A DNA stretch of 22,634 nucleotides from Irineochytrium annulatum (GCA_027600665.1 JADGJL010000397.1:1-22634); one strand, 5' to 3'; positions 1 through 10,667 are shown, counted from the stretch's first letter. The notes: generated from the letters alone by a model not told the origin. Program-made: numbers and translations.

Positions 1-3000
1 CATCCCCACCTCCCTCAACTCTCTCAAACGCCCTCCCCGAGATCCTCTCCTCCTCCGTCACCCCCGTGACGACCAACCCACCCCTAAAGATAAACTCCAC
101 ATTCACATCCCGAATCGGATCGAATCCATCCTCCTCCCCACCCAAAAAGTAGTGTCCCTCGACCCTCCGCCTCGCTTTGACGCTCTCTGGGTTTGCGACC
201 ATGTGGGCCGCGGGGATCGCTATGGGTGATGACTCGGCGATGGCGCGGAGCGTTGGAGATGAGAGGCAGTGGCGCCAGGAGATGTGGATTGCGAGGTGAG
301 TGTAGAGGCGGAGGCTGTTGCGACGTATTAAGAGGAGAAGGGTAGGAAGAGAACGTACGAGAAGTGGTTGGTCGTGAGCCAAGGCATCAAGTTGGGGAAG
401 AGGGTGGCATGGAAGGACGGTTGGGCGTCGGGGGGCAGGAAGCGGCTTAGATGGGAGGCGATGACGAGGAGGGAGCAAATCACGAAGGATTTCTTGTCGT
501 ATTGGGCCAAACGGCTGCGTGGTGGGAATGTAAATATTAGTCGAAACACGGGAGGAGACACCTTACCTCCACAGCATGGGTAGGCAGTCCGGATTCAGAA
601 TCAACAAGCGAACGGCGGCCCACTCGATGTAGTATCGCGTTGCGATGATTGTGTCAAACTCGATGCAGTTAAAGACTCTCTCTAGCCATGCACCGGCCTC
701 TTCACCACGAACATGGTCCAGCAACAAATGGATCGAGCACCACAGTCGGATCTGTTACCAAAAAAAGTTAATTTATGAGCTTAGAGTTAAAAGAAGGAAG
801 TCATTGAATACTTGTTGGCGGTGCTCGAACGACGCTGCGAAGAAAGCTTTAAAACTGCCGTGAAGACTCAGCATCTCCTTGAGAAGCGCCAGAGCGAGCT
901 CGCGCTCTTCTGCGACCTCGGGATCGAGGCGCATCAGGATGTTGTTTGCTAAAAACAAAAACATCAATTTGATAACAGCCGATGCTGGGGTCCTACCTTT
1001 TACCCGCACGATGTAATCTTTGCTACTCGAGTTAAACTCCGCCGTCCTGTCAAAGAAAAGATATTAATGCGTTTAGCCGACACTCAAGGTAGTTACCCAG
1101 CCATTTCCTCGTCCTCCCGCGCCTCCTTGTCCGCCCCACACGTCCCGTACTTCCTCAATTTTGCCGAAATAGCCGCGTCCATCCTACGCTCGTCCTTCTG
1201 CATGTCCCAAAGTGGCCCCCACAGCAGCATCTTAAGAAATGACGATCGCATCAACGACATGCTGCGAACGGCATCCGACCGCTGCTTTGGGGTGCAGCCG
1301 CTACCGGCGACCGCTCCACGCCAGAACCGGAGGACCCGATCCGAGACCAAGGCGACGACTGTGGATTTAATCTCTCCCCACTCCACGAACTTTCGAAATA
1401 CCTAAAAGAAAGTTATAAAGGCCGAGTGCACATTCTGTCTATCTCACCCTTTCCATGATTTCCGCAACACCCTCCTCCGCCGCAACGGCGCCGAGCACGG
1501 CCTTCGAGAACAAGACGCCTGCGAGCGCCTCAATTATGGTTAGGAAACGCTTTGCGTTCGTCCAATTGTCCTCGACCAGGTAGGCCGCAGCGACCTCCAG
1601 GCGCGAGACGGTAGACGCCGAGACAGCAACACTATCAGACTCTAGAAGCTGCATCATCGCCTCTAGCAGGGGTGGGGCGGTCATATGAGTTGCGCTCGGC
1701 AAAGCATCGAGGCATATTTCGAAGGCCATGGACGCGACGCGGCTGGCCGCCGCATTGTCGGTGTTAGCAAGGACGAGGTAGTGATGAAGTGAGCGGATAA
1801 GGTCGAACTGGGCGGTTTGGTAAGTGTTTTGATGCTCAGACCTGTTTGAATTCCTTCACAAATGTATTAATAAACTGGTTGCAACGTAAGCCGCAAGCGA
1901 ACCTGTCCTCTACAGTATCCAGCACCTTCCTCAGCCTCGATTTTTCAAGAATTACAACGACCGCGTCCTCCGGGAAAACCAAACCCTTCACGCCCCTCAC
2001 CGCCGCAAGATCCAACGACACCTTTAGCATCCTCAGCCCCGCATACTTCTCCAATTGATACCTCGCCGTCTCCTCCCCACCAACCCACAGTATCCTCCAC
2101 CCGTCCGCGAACCACCTTCCAACAACTTCCGCGCTCGCCCCCGCAAGGGCCGCGCCCCCGACGGTTCTACCCGCGAGACTCCCGGCTAGTGCAACCACAT
2201 CACATGCAACGCCGACGGCGTCCCACCGTGCCCTCCCCACCTCCGCCTCCGCCATCACTGGCATCCCAACGCAGAACCGCACGACGCCCGCCAGCGCCGC
2301 AACAATCCCCGGCATCAGCGTGCCAGCCATGTCCGGACCCACAGCCCTCAGAACGCCGGCCAGCAGCGCCAGCGCGCGGTCGACGGTCCCGGGGGACGCG
2401 TACATAGATCCCGTCTCGATCCTATCGAGGCGGGACGCGAGCGGCGACAGTGCCGCAGCGAGGAGCTGTTGCTGCGCGGTGACGTCGGGTGACCTCGGGT
2501 CGATCAGGAAGGTTAGGAGACGGGCGAGCGCGGCGGACGGACCGTCGTGGTCGTGGGCCGCGAGGGAGGAGCGGCCGGCGTTCAGGTATAGGTCGACAGC
2601 GTCGCGGAGGCCCGAAGCAAACCACGTGAGGTCGGCGTCGCCTGGGGCGTCGTGGAGGTGCAGCCAAGCGCGGGCGACAGCGTGGTCTGGGTCGCCTGGG
2701 GTTGGTGTGTTTGCGAGCGTGTCGCAAATGGCCGCTAGCGTTTGGCTGACGTCGTCGAAGGTGAGTTGGGTTGTAATCGAGAGGCGGTGGATGATGGAGA
2801 GAAGCAGGCGGCGGAGGAGGAGGCGGGCGTCGAGTGCACTGTCGGCGCAGAAAGCTTAGATGATGTCAGGTCCCAGGGCAACTCACGTCCACACGCTGAC
2901 TGATCTCTCGGACTGAAGCAACCACCGAAGCCGTTCCAACTCGGCCGGTCCGATGCATTTCGCGCCTCGCAAATCGGCCCGCGACGCAGCGTCCTCTAAC

Positions 3001-4815
3001 CCCATAAGGAGATACAGAGCCGCGATCCTCGAGTCGCATGACGGTAAGAACGCAAATAAAAAGCTGACGAACGCGGTCCTGTCCGCGTCCTCGAAAGCAA
3101 CGACTAGCGCGCTGACGAACGTGCTGACCTTCTCCCCAAAGGGGCTTACAAACATGCCGAGCCCGGCGACGGTGAAGAGCGCCGCCTGATCCAGCCTCGG
3201 CAATAACCACTCGTACACAAAGTCCCGCTCCTTCGTCAGGAGGTTCAGGATCGCGGGTCCGTCAGCCATGATGAACTCGAGAATCGATTTTCGAACAGTA
3301 GCGAGCCGGTTCGACACACCCCGCTTCATCAACACCACCCACCAGGAACGATGCAATCCGGCCTCGGCTCGAGAGCCGGAAGCGTTCACGACGCCGTTGA
3401 ACCTGCCCATGACGGGTTCAATGAGATGTATGTCAGCGCTCTGCACGACCTCCACCATCCCTGCGTATTCCGTCCACAAAGTAGTCAGCTCCGCCTCGCT
3501 GCCGCGATTCCACGAAAAAAGCGGTGACCATGCCGCCGCGGGAACATCGACATGATGCAGCGCCGAGAAATCCACGACACGCTTGAGGAGAAACAGCGCG
3601 TACTTGGAGCAGGAGGCGTCGGCGCTCGTCAAACCCTCCTGGATGAGTTCCCATAGTGCAACGTCCTGTCGTAAATCGACGCCGATGGCTTCCACGCCTT
3701 GAAAGGCATATCTCGAGCGGGTAGCGGCCATCTGCGTTAAAGGTCCATCGTCTGCGCCAGCGACAGCGTTTCGATCCGTCCCCTTCCTTCTGTTCTTGCC
3801 CTTCTTCCTCCGCTCCTTCCCGCCTGCTCTCGGTGCCTCTTCATCGAGAGGAACAGCGACGAGGCCGAAGAAATAGTCAAAGCAGCGACAGAGCAATCCC
3901 AGTCTTTCCCTCGTCCACCAGCTCCCTTCAACCTTTTGTTCGTCCTGCTCGAACTCCTCCTCTTCACCGTCCATGCCGACCCAAAAGTCCCCCACACCGT
4001 CTCCCTCGACCGGCTTCTGCTTCATGACGCCCCATGCGTACCGGCACCAATCTCCGACGGCGCGACCGGCATTCCGTGCCCGATCCAGCCGCATCAGCGT
4101 CGGGATCACCTCGGCCCTGAGCCGCGTCCTCACTTCCGCACCCGTCCTTTCCCCAGCCAGAACCCGCACCGCAAGCCGCATGATCCGATCCAATCCGTCC
4201 ACCGTATCCTGCCCGAGCGGTTCCGACGCGCCCGCGACGAGCGCGATAAGGTGTGACTGCAGCAGCTGCAGCGCCAGCGCCGCTCGAATGCCCGTGGCAC
4301 GCCCGTCGCGCCCAGCTGAGGCACCCAGAGCATGCTCCACCGCCCTGAGGAGCTTCGCCTCCAGCAGATCGGGCCGCCGCACGGCCAGGAGGCTGAGGGC
4401 GTCGACAGCCGACGTTAGCACGAGGTCGACCTCGGGCGCGTGATGCGTCGAGAGTGACATGCAGGGCACGATGACGTCGGTGTAGACGCGGCCGATGAGG
4501 TCATCGAGGGTCTCACGGCGGCCGGCGGGCTCCCCATCTGCGATCGTGACCAGGGTCGTCGCGAGAGCGTCCACGGCTCTTGGGAGGTCCATGGCGGCGT
4601 CGGATGACGACGAAGGGCTGCGGGACGTGAGGGCGGCCAGGCGGGACGTGACGCCGTCGAGCATGGACGTGACCAGCGCGATTTGGGCCGCGTCGTTTGG
4701 GAGAGCCTGTCGGAGGAGCGAGGGTCATGATCTGTTCCTTCGGGATCTGGCCGACACTCACAGCCAGGATGGCGGCCGCCACGGACGGTGTCGCCTGGAC
4801 GACGGGATCCTTCAT
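1..4815 (-). CDS. TRM3: Trm3/TARBP1-type tRNA (guanosine-2'-O)-methyltransferase, N-terminal part, 3' end beyond window
   Basis: Family role: methylates the ribose of G18 in the D-loop of tRNAs in the cytoplasm. About 1,450 residues are visible, all from the long helical (HEAT/ARM-like) region; the C-terminal SpoU methyltransferase domain should lie left of position 1. Recognition rests on family-like stretches: SKYALFLLKRVVDF, then IHLIEPVMGRFN and HRSWWVVLMKRG, a segment reading RLWCSIHLLLDH, and FPNLMPWLTTNHFS joined by splicing to LRLYTHLAIH. Exons read from splice signals (minus strand, listed high to low): 4815-4762, 4706-2887, 2838-1860 (or 1842), 1807-1448, 1401-1097, 1046-997, 948-812, 751-567, 514-359, 314-1. 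Phases agree at every junction. The start at 4815 was chosen because the next in-frame Met (4890) would overlap the ELP6 start; the first intron (4707-4761) removes an in-frame stop. An insertion rich in Lys/Arg (about 3770-3830) is a likely disordered loop. Family call is firm, exact exon ends are inferred. Confidence 0.82.
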
Positions 4816-4864
4816 GCCGGGCCGAGGGTAACGGTCGTTGAGACCCGCAATCGTCAAACAGAAA
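4816..4864. promoter_or_regulatory. Shared divergent promoter, TRM3-like / ELP6
   Basis: Only 49 bases separate the proposed start codons of the minus-strand methyltransferase gene and the plus-strand ELP6 gene. No TATA-like box is seen. The 5' UTRs must be very short, or the transcripts must overlap at their 5' ends. The promoter role is inferred from spacing alone. Confidence 0.5.
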
Positions 4865-5891
4865 ATGTTCGCTGCGGTTGTCGACTCCATTCCCTTCCTT
4901 GGTGGGCCCGTTGCGACGGCGACCGCCTTCCCGCGGTTCGTCCTCGTCACCGATGAGCTCCGGGCGGACGGGTCGTTCCTACTTCATCCGTTCCTGGCGC
5001 GGGCGCTGGCAACGAAGTCGTCGCCGTCGACAACAACCACCATCCGACAAGGTCCGACCCCGCCAGCTCGGACCGGCGCGGTGGCAGCAACCACACCAGC
5101 GCGGGGTGCTCAGTTATCGTTGGGCCCTGATGGAGCTGTCCTTGTGGCCATCGCGCATACCCTGAAGCACCACGACGCGATCGCGAAAAAGCTGGTACGT
5201 ACTGTTCGTTCGTTTTGTTCGTTCCTTTCTTGCAACCAGGACTGAAGTTATCTACAAGGGCTACTCCCTCCGCCAACACCCGCGCTTCAAATGCATCGAC
5301 TGCTTCTCCCACCTCCACTCCCTCACCACCGGTCCCTTCTTGCCAACAAGCCAAGGTCCTGTCCAAGGACCCGATCTGGACCCGGACGCGCCATTCAACG
5401 AGTGCCCCTGGCCCGCTGACGCGCTCCGGAATCTCCACGACCACGTCCTCGCGGCCGCGCGGTCCCTGCGCGTCGCCAGCGAGCGGCCGACGGTCGTGGT
5501 CGACGATCTCACGACGCTGCTGTACGCTGGCGCACCCGCGTCGGAAGTGGTCGCGTTCGCGCTGGCGCTCCGGAGGGCGGTGTTTACGATGGGCGGGACG
5601 TTGGTGATGCTGGCGCACGACGACAAGACGACGGGCGTCGACAGGGATTTGGCGCTTGTGGTCGGGGAGCTGAGAGCGATTATGGACTGCGGCCTGAGGG
5701 TTGCGGGGTTGAGCAGCGGACACGTCGAAGGGGTTACTGGCGAATTGTTTATCAAGAGGGGCAAGCGGTTCGAGGATGGGGAGGAGGGGTCTGCCTTCGG
5801 GGCCGCAGAGATGCCGGAGCAAAGGCGGCTTCTATACCATATTGCGGAGACAGGCGTAAGGTTCTTCAACCCGGGTCATGTGCCCTCATAA
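4865..5891 (+). CDS. ELP6: Elongator complex subunit 6
   Basis: Elp6 is one of three RecA-fold subunits (Elp4-5-6) forming the ring of Elongator, which modifies wobble uridine 34 of tRNAs. The predicted protein is about 325 residues, a little longer than usual (about 270). Visible family features: start MFAAVVDSIPFL, then FVLVTDELRADGSFLLHPFL, FKCIDCFSHL after the intron, VVVDDLTTLLYAG, a strand LVMLAHDD, and VAGLSSGHVEGVTGELFIKR near the end. As in the family no Walker A motif is seen. One intron: exon 1 reads through to about 5198 and exon 2 restarts at about 5248; the pair 5199-5247 keeps frame, whereas the better-looking GTACGT donor at 5195 with AG at 5239 does not, so the junction is uncertain. 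The Ser/Thr/Pro-rich stretch around 5010-5110 is longer than in typical homologues. Confidence 0.85.
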
Positions 5892-5983
5892 ATAATAAAG
5901 TCGATTGCGAATGTCATGTTTATTTTACAGTCCCCAACTCAATTTGCTTCACTAGTGACCAAATCTCTCCGGAGTTTTTCGGC
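5892..5983. terminator. Convergent 3' ends with opposing polyadenylation signals
   Basis: AATAAA occurs on the plus strand at 5894-5899, two bases past the ELP6 stop, and its complement TTTATT at 5919-5924 can serve the minus-strand cupin gene. The two stops are only 92 bp apart, so the transcripts probably overlap tail to tail. Confidence 0.5.
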
Positions 5984-6791
5984 TCAGTGCGACGCCCTCC
6001 TGTACTTGGAGCCTCCCGGGCTGCCGTATGAACCAGGCGTACCCGACCCTCCGAAGCACTTCTGCATGCAGGCCTCCGTGCCGGTCGACGGGTTCGGTGG
6101 GTTCGCGTCCCTCATGACCGGCACGTCGTTCGCCGACGTCCCGAAAGCGCTCTCGAGGATATCATCCGGCAGCTTGAACATGGCCTCCGGCAACGTCAGG
6201 TGGCCAGGGTCATCATTGTTGAAGCTCCCCGTGAACACGGCGTCCTCACAGTTGTCGTTGACGACGAAATGCAAGCTGCCATGAGGGATGAGCATAGCCT
6301 CGCCGGGGTGCAGGATGTTCACGTTGACGTTGCCGTCGTTCTCGTACATGAAGCCGACCTTCATGGAGCCCGAGATCAAGAAGAGGATCTCACTGGCGCG
6401 AGAGTGGACGTTGGGGTCGGCGGCCCCGCAGGGCTTGAGGGTCGTGTATGTGAGGGCGATGTCCTGGCCTTCGAGGGCGGCCATGGTGTCGATCTTCATC
6501 TGTTTAAGAAAAACAACGCGTTAGCCGAAGGAAGTGGATATTAAACGCGCTACGACACACCTTGGACACCGTCCCGCCGTCGGTCGAGGCCTTGTGGGGG
6601 TTGTTGTTCAAGTCTATCTTGAAGTCCTCGGCCGCGAACGCGTTCAGCTTCTTGACGTCCGACTCGCCGCCCCTGGGGAAGCCCCCGTCCTTGGAGGGAG
6701 CGGCATCGGCGGACCGGACTCGGGCAGGGGAGGCGACGACGGCCGAGGCGGCGACGGCCAGGAGGAGGACCAAGTTGGAAAGTGCGTGCAT
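5984..6791 (-). CDS. Secreted germin/spherulin-like cupin, paralogue 1
   Basis: Predicted 248-residue secreted protein with one cupin barrel. Exon 1 is 6791-6561, intron 6500-6560 (GTGTGT..CAG, phase 0), exon 2 6499-5984. The N-terminus (MHALSNLVLLLAVAASAVVA) is a clear signal peptide. Cupin motif 1 reads PNVHSRASE (about 106-114) and motif 2 reads GEAMLIPHGSLHF (about 143-155), the latter canonical with His154. In germins motif 1 is HTHPRATE; here Asn107 replaces the first His while His109 and Glu114 are kept, so one of four metal ligands is changed. A CMQKC pair lies near the C-terminus, followed by YGSPGG. Germins bind Mn and some act as oxalate oxidase or superoxide dismutase; activity here is unknown. 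It is closely similar to the divergent gene at 7765, with the intron in the same place. Confidence 0.88.
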
Positions 6792-7069
6792 TTGATAGTT
6801 TTTTGCGATGATGGATGGATGTTGAGCCGGGCGTCGCGTCGCTTTTGATTTGAACGAGGGCAGACGAGGATTGTGGTGGATATCGCAGACAACCGTGTCT
6901 TGTCCGTCGCCCGCCTCACTATTGCCCAGCATCCATCCTGTTTACACAGCCTCCCGCTGTTTCAGAGAGCCTTGTGCTTGTAACAGGCTCACCCAAATGA
7001 CTGGCGACAAGCCACACCCCTCGCCTGCTTGGCCTCTGAATGAACTGGACCCTTGGTCAGATCGGGTGG

Positions 7070-7314
7070 ACACCATACACGACCAGTTGAGGTGGATGAT
7101 CTCGTCGACGACGCCGTAATAGCCGAGTCGAGGAACCCGTGCGGGCTGGAATCAATAATCATCATGCGGCCGGGGTAAGATCGAAGACGTCCTGAATCGG
7201 TAATTTTCTTAGACGATACGCTTTGTGGTGGTCCACGAGCGCCGAGACGACCCTCGGTCCTCACCTCTTTTGGGGCAAGTCGCTGAGAATGTGGTGTTGG
7301 AGAGAGGCCCGGTT
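7070..7314 (-). pseudogene. Decayed, internally deleted copy of AAA-type ATPase gene (exons 2 and 3 only)
   Basis: Read on the minus strand, this stretch tracks the intact gene at 9051-10667. It matches from just after that gene's first intron: the acceptor AG is preserved at 7315-7316, followed by a counterpart of its exon 2 start, and translated pieces in shifting frames read SDLP, SALVDH, QDVFDLT, GRMMII, then SPHGFLD and VVDEIIH. Counterparts in the intact protein are GDLP, VAALPD, EDVFDLT, GRMMFI, GPHGFLD and AVDEMIR. Frames are interrupted by stops and small indels. Two larger gaps remove the end of exon 2 with the second intron, and the middle of exon 3. The P-loop exon has no counterpart here. 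It is a relic, not a functional gene; the antiquity and mechanism of the duplication are unknown. Confidence 0.72.
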
Positions 7315-7700
7315 CTGAAAGGCCGCGAGCTGACTTAACAAAAGACTGAAGACTCTGCCATCTTATATAAAGTTGAAGGCGCTCTGTTTGTTTTTCTAAC
7401 GCCTCCGGAGCGAACGCGCAAAAGGCAGGAGTTTCCGAGGGCTCTGTTAGGCGCAACCGCGTTCTCTGTCAGTGTATTTGTTATACAGATACCTTCTGTT
7501 CTTGCTGCGGAAGTTGCCTGCAAATATGCTAAGGAGTCGAAGCCCCCTTGGCTCCTTAGCCATCAGCCAGTCCGTCGGCCGCGTCGCGAGGCGGGTGGGC
7601 AATGAGAGATACCAACGAGATACGGGTAGTGGAGAGACACTTGAGTTGTCGACCTCCGACGCGGTATCCCTTAGTGCCACACCACACAATCATTCAGGGC

Positions 7701-7764
7701 TGGAATAAAAGGACGCGCCAGTCGTTCTGCAGAACTCTATCAACAACAGCAACCAGTATCAGCG
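7701..7764 (+). promoter_or_regulatory. Core promoter of cupin paralogue 2
   Basis: A TATA-like AATAAAA at 7704-7710 lies 55 bp before the start codon, leaving room for a short leader. Inference from sequence and spacing. Confidence 0.4.
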
Positions 7765-8631
7765 ATGCACGCTCTCCCAACCATCGTCCTTTTCCTGTCG
7801 GCCGCGGTCTCAGCCGTCATCGCGTCCCCACCTGCCGCGCATGCCCGACTTCGCTCTGCCGCGCCCGCGCCGTCCCCGCCGCCCAAGTCGCCCTCCAACG
7901 ACGCCGAGTTCTTCCCTCAGGGCGGCGTGTCCGAAGTCAAGAAGCTCAACGCGTTTGCGAACGAGGACTTCAAGATAGACTTGAACAACAACCCGTTGCA
8001 GACCACCACTGACGGTGGGTCCGTATCCAGGGTGAGTTATTTTCACGCGTTCTACGCGTTACTTTCATTTTTATTTTTATGATTTGCGCTCATTCTGTTT
8101 TTGTATTAGATGGACATCAACTCCATGGCGGCCCTCCAAGGCCAGGGCGTGTCCCTCGTCTTCACGACCCTCAAGCCCTGCGCAGCCGCCGACCCGAACG
8201 TCCACGCGCGCGCCAGCGAGGCCATCTTCTTCTTCTCGGGTTCATCCATCCGGGTCGGCTTCATATCCGAGAACACGGGCAATCTGGTCATGAACGACCT
8301 GGCGCCAGGGGAGTCCACCTTCATTCCCCAGGGGGCGCTGCACTTCGTCATCAACGACAGCTGCGAGGACGCGGTTTTCACCGGAAGCTTCAACAATGAG
8401 GATCCGGGCCAGTTGGCATTGCCAGCGGGCATTTACATGCTTCCGGATGATATCATTGAGAGCGCGTTTGGCATTGAGGAGCAGGATCTGACAACGCTGA
8501 GGAAGAAGAACCCGGCCAACCCGTCGCCTGGAACGGAAACCTGCTTGCAGAGGTGCTTCGGCTCGGACAAGTACGCGGCTTACGGCAGCCCGGGAGGCAA
8601 GATTGCGAAGAACAGAAGGGCGGCGCACTGA
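7765..8631 (+). CDS. Secreted germin/spherulin-like cupin, paralogue 2
   Basis: Predicted 262-residue secreted cupin. Exon 1 is 7765-8031, intron 8032-8109 (GTGAGT..TAG, phase 0), exon 2 8110-8631; the intron sits at the same codon as in paralogue 1. Signal peptide MHALPTIVLFLSAAVSAVIA is followed by an Ala/Pro-rich spacer absent in part from the paralogue, then the shared KKLNAFANEDFKIDLNNNP. Motif 1 is PNVHARASE (118-126) and motif 2 GESTFIPQGALHF (156-168), giving His121, Glu126 and His167 but Asn119 where germins have the first His. The C-terminal part keeps a CLQRC pair and YGSPGG, ending in a basic KNRRAAH tail. AATAAA follows at 8684-8689. Family and secretion are firm; metal binding and enzymatic activity are open. 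Confidence 0.88.
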
Positions 8632-9050
8632 ACTTAAGTATGAAGCCAGTTAGTTAGTGAAGTACGCGGAAACAGGCCTGTAAAATAAATAATTAGTCTC
8701 TAAATCATTTACCCCGAAGCAGCCTTCTGTGACTTAAGTGAAGACTTGAGCTTTTAACGCGGTGGGGGTGGTGATAGGCGCTTGAAGTTGTGTCGTTTAA
8801 CCCGCAAAATAAACTGCATATATTACTGTGCTTAAGTCGTGCAAACCCTCTTTTTATCCCCAAGCTAACGAAATAACCCTAAATTGAAGGCAGCAAAAAG
8901 GGTGACTAATTTACGAACCAGAAAAGAAAGGGAGGTGCTATGAAGATGTGATATATAACTGCATGCCATCGCACACGCGACTGCTTCCAAAAACGCTTAA
9001 CGGGTAAGTACAAAAGGCACAGTATATAAACAAACGGTAGGACAGGACAA
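8632..9050. other. Convergent intergenic region
   Basis: AT-richer stretch between the tails of cupin 2 and the ATPase gene. Apart from AATAAA at 8684-8689 (plus-strand 3' end signal) no gene, RNA or repeat is recognised. Confidence 0.6.
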
Positions 9051-10667
9051 TCACTTCTCAAGCTTCACCGGCCTAAAGGGCCCACTGTGGAACTCCGGGT
9101 CCCCGTTCTGCACAGGCTTGACCTTCGCCCCATCAATCCTCGCAATCAGCGCCTCCATCGCCTTCACATCCGGCCTCCCGAGCGGCTCGACGACGGCGAA
9201 CCCAGGCACGGGCATGAGATCCCTCGCAAAGACCTCGGCCAGGTTCGCAGGCTGCAGGGGACGGTACATGACGAGTTTAAGGCGGATCATCTCGTCGACG
9301 GCGTCGCAGCCGAATTGGGTGACGAGGTCGTGGAAGTCGAGGTAGTTGGGGTGGGTGACCAGGGTGCGGAAGAGGCGGAGGAGGGCGCGGGCGTCGAGGA
9401 AACCATGCGGGCCGGAAAGGAGGATTAGAAGGCGGTCGAGGGCGTTAGCAACCGGGCGGAAGTCAGTCGCTATATCAAAGCGTATAAGTCCAAAGAGAAA
9501 AACACAAACGCATAAAGAGCTCTACCTTTCTTAATTGGACCAAACTGCGCTACGTCATTAACATACGACTCAATGAACATCATGCGCCCGCCGGTAAGAT
9601 CAAAAACATCCTCGAAGTCAACCTTCTCAAGAAGAATGCGCTTGTCGGGGTCCGGGAGCGCCGCGACGAGGCCGTCGTAGAAGCTCTTGGCCTCCTCCTT
9701 GGGCAAATCGCCGAGGAAGATGGTGTTATAGTGGGCCGATTCTGTTACGGTGCGAAGGGTTAGGCGTTGCAAACAAACCAAAAAAAAATGAAAGGAACCG
9801 ACCTCGTGGCATCCAGTCGTGGTAGTTGCTGTCCGACGTCGTGAAGACCACATGCATCCTCCCTTCCTCCTTCGACATTCGCACGCAGAACTTCAGCAAG
9901 CTCCTCCAGGTCTCAAAGTCCCTCTCCTTCAGGTTCCTCAGCTCCCCGGCTTCGTCGACAACAAGCACGACGGGCTTTCCGCCATCCTCCCGCGTCACAA
10001 GGCCTTCCGCCAAGAACTCCAGCCCCTTGACAATACCGCCGCCTTCCTGCCCCATCGCCATCTTGCTTTGACCAGCCCACAACCTCTCCGCAAGCCTCAT
10101 CAGGCCCTCGCCCCGGACGCCTCCGACTTCCCTCAGCGCCTCCCCGGCCTTCCACAGCGCGTTCCGCATCACATGCGGGCTCGTCACGTCCAAACTCCGG
10201 AGGTTCAGGTGGATCGGGTGGAACAGCAGGTCACCCTTTGTCGCGTTCGGGTACACACGCTGGCCGAGCACCTGCGAGATCAGCGTCGTCTTCCCCGTCG
10301 ACGGCGGTCCCACGACAAGCTGGAACAACGGCCGCGTGTGGAGGAGCTGCGCCGTGAGGTGCCGGAGCTCGCGCGCGCGGGCGACAGACGCGAACGCCGG
10401 CATGACGGTGGTGGTTGGGGTCGTGTAGAGGTACGGCCTGTGCGAGGACGTCGGCGCGAAGAGGGTGGCTCCTGGTGTCTGGCTGGTGTCGGGTACGAGG
10501 ATGCGGTTGAGCACGACCAGGATCGGGAGAAGCGTGAGGAACGAGACCCAGGGCTTTGCTAGCTGGCGTCGCGTGAAGTTGTGGATGATGGAGGGAAGGA
10601 GGAGAGGAATGGACGAGAGCAGGGGGAGGTCCTGGAGGGCGAGGTGGAGCCTGGGTAGGAGCGGCAT
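9051..10667 (-). CDS. Membrane-linked AAA/STAND-type P-loop ATPase
   Basis: Predicted 499 residues from three exons: 10667-9803, 9741-9526, 9469-9051 (introns 9742-9802 and 9470-9525, both phase 1). The first in-frame Met is at 10667; no upstream Met exists in this frame. The N-terminus is hydrophobic and basic, with a likely membrane helix about 40-57 (KPWVSFLTLLPILVVL), so insertion into a membrane (mitochondrial is possible) is inferred. Walker A is GPPSTGKT (120-127), Walker B VVLVVDEAGEL (about 233-243), and a sensor-like strand reads HVVFTTSDSN. The later part (DVFDLTGGRMMFIESYV, then a winged-helix-like C-terminal region with GPHGFLD and DEMIRLKLV) resembles archaeal-type ATPase_2/STAND proteins. 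Substrate unknown. A broken copy of exons 2-3 lies at 7070-7314. Confidence 0.78.

Larger units (their letters stand above)
6792..7764. other. Intergenic region between the divergent cupin genes
   Basis: About 970 bp separate the two cupin start codons. It holds a decayed ATPase gene fragment (7070-7314, listed separately) and the promoters of both cupins. A TATAAA is present at 7365-7370. Short reading frames here do not look coding. Confidence 0.6.

Noticed and set aside
4947..5822. Long open frame antisense to ELP6 (291 codons)
   Set aside because: It mirrors the GC-rich codon pattern of ELP6, lacks any family motif, and the sense strand has clear ELP6 features.
9819..10562. Plus-strand 247-codon frame antisense to the ATPase gene
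   Set aside because: Arg/His/Pro-rich composition typical of a GC-rich shadow; the opposite strand carries Walker A and B.
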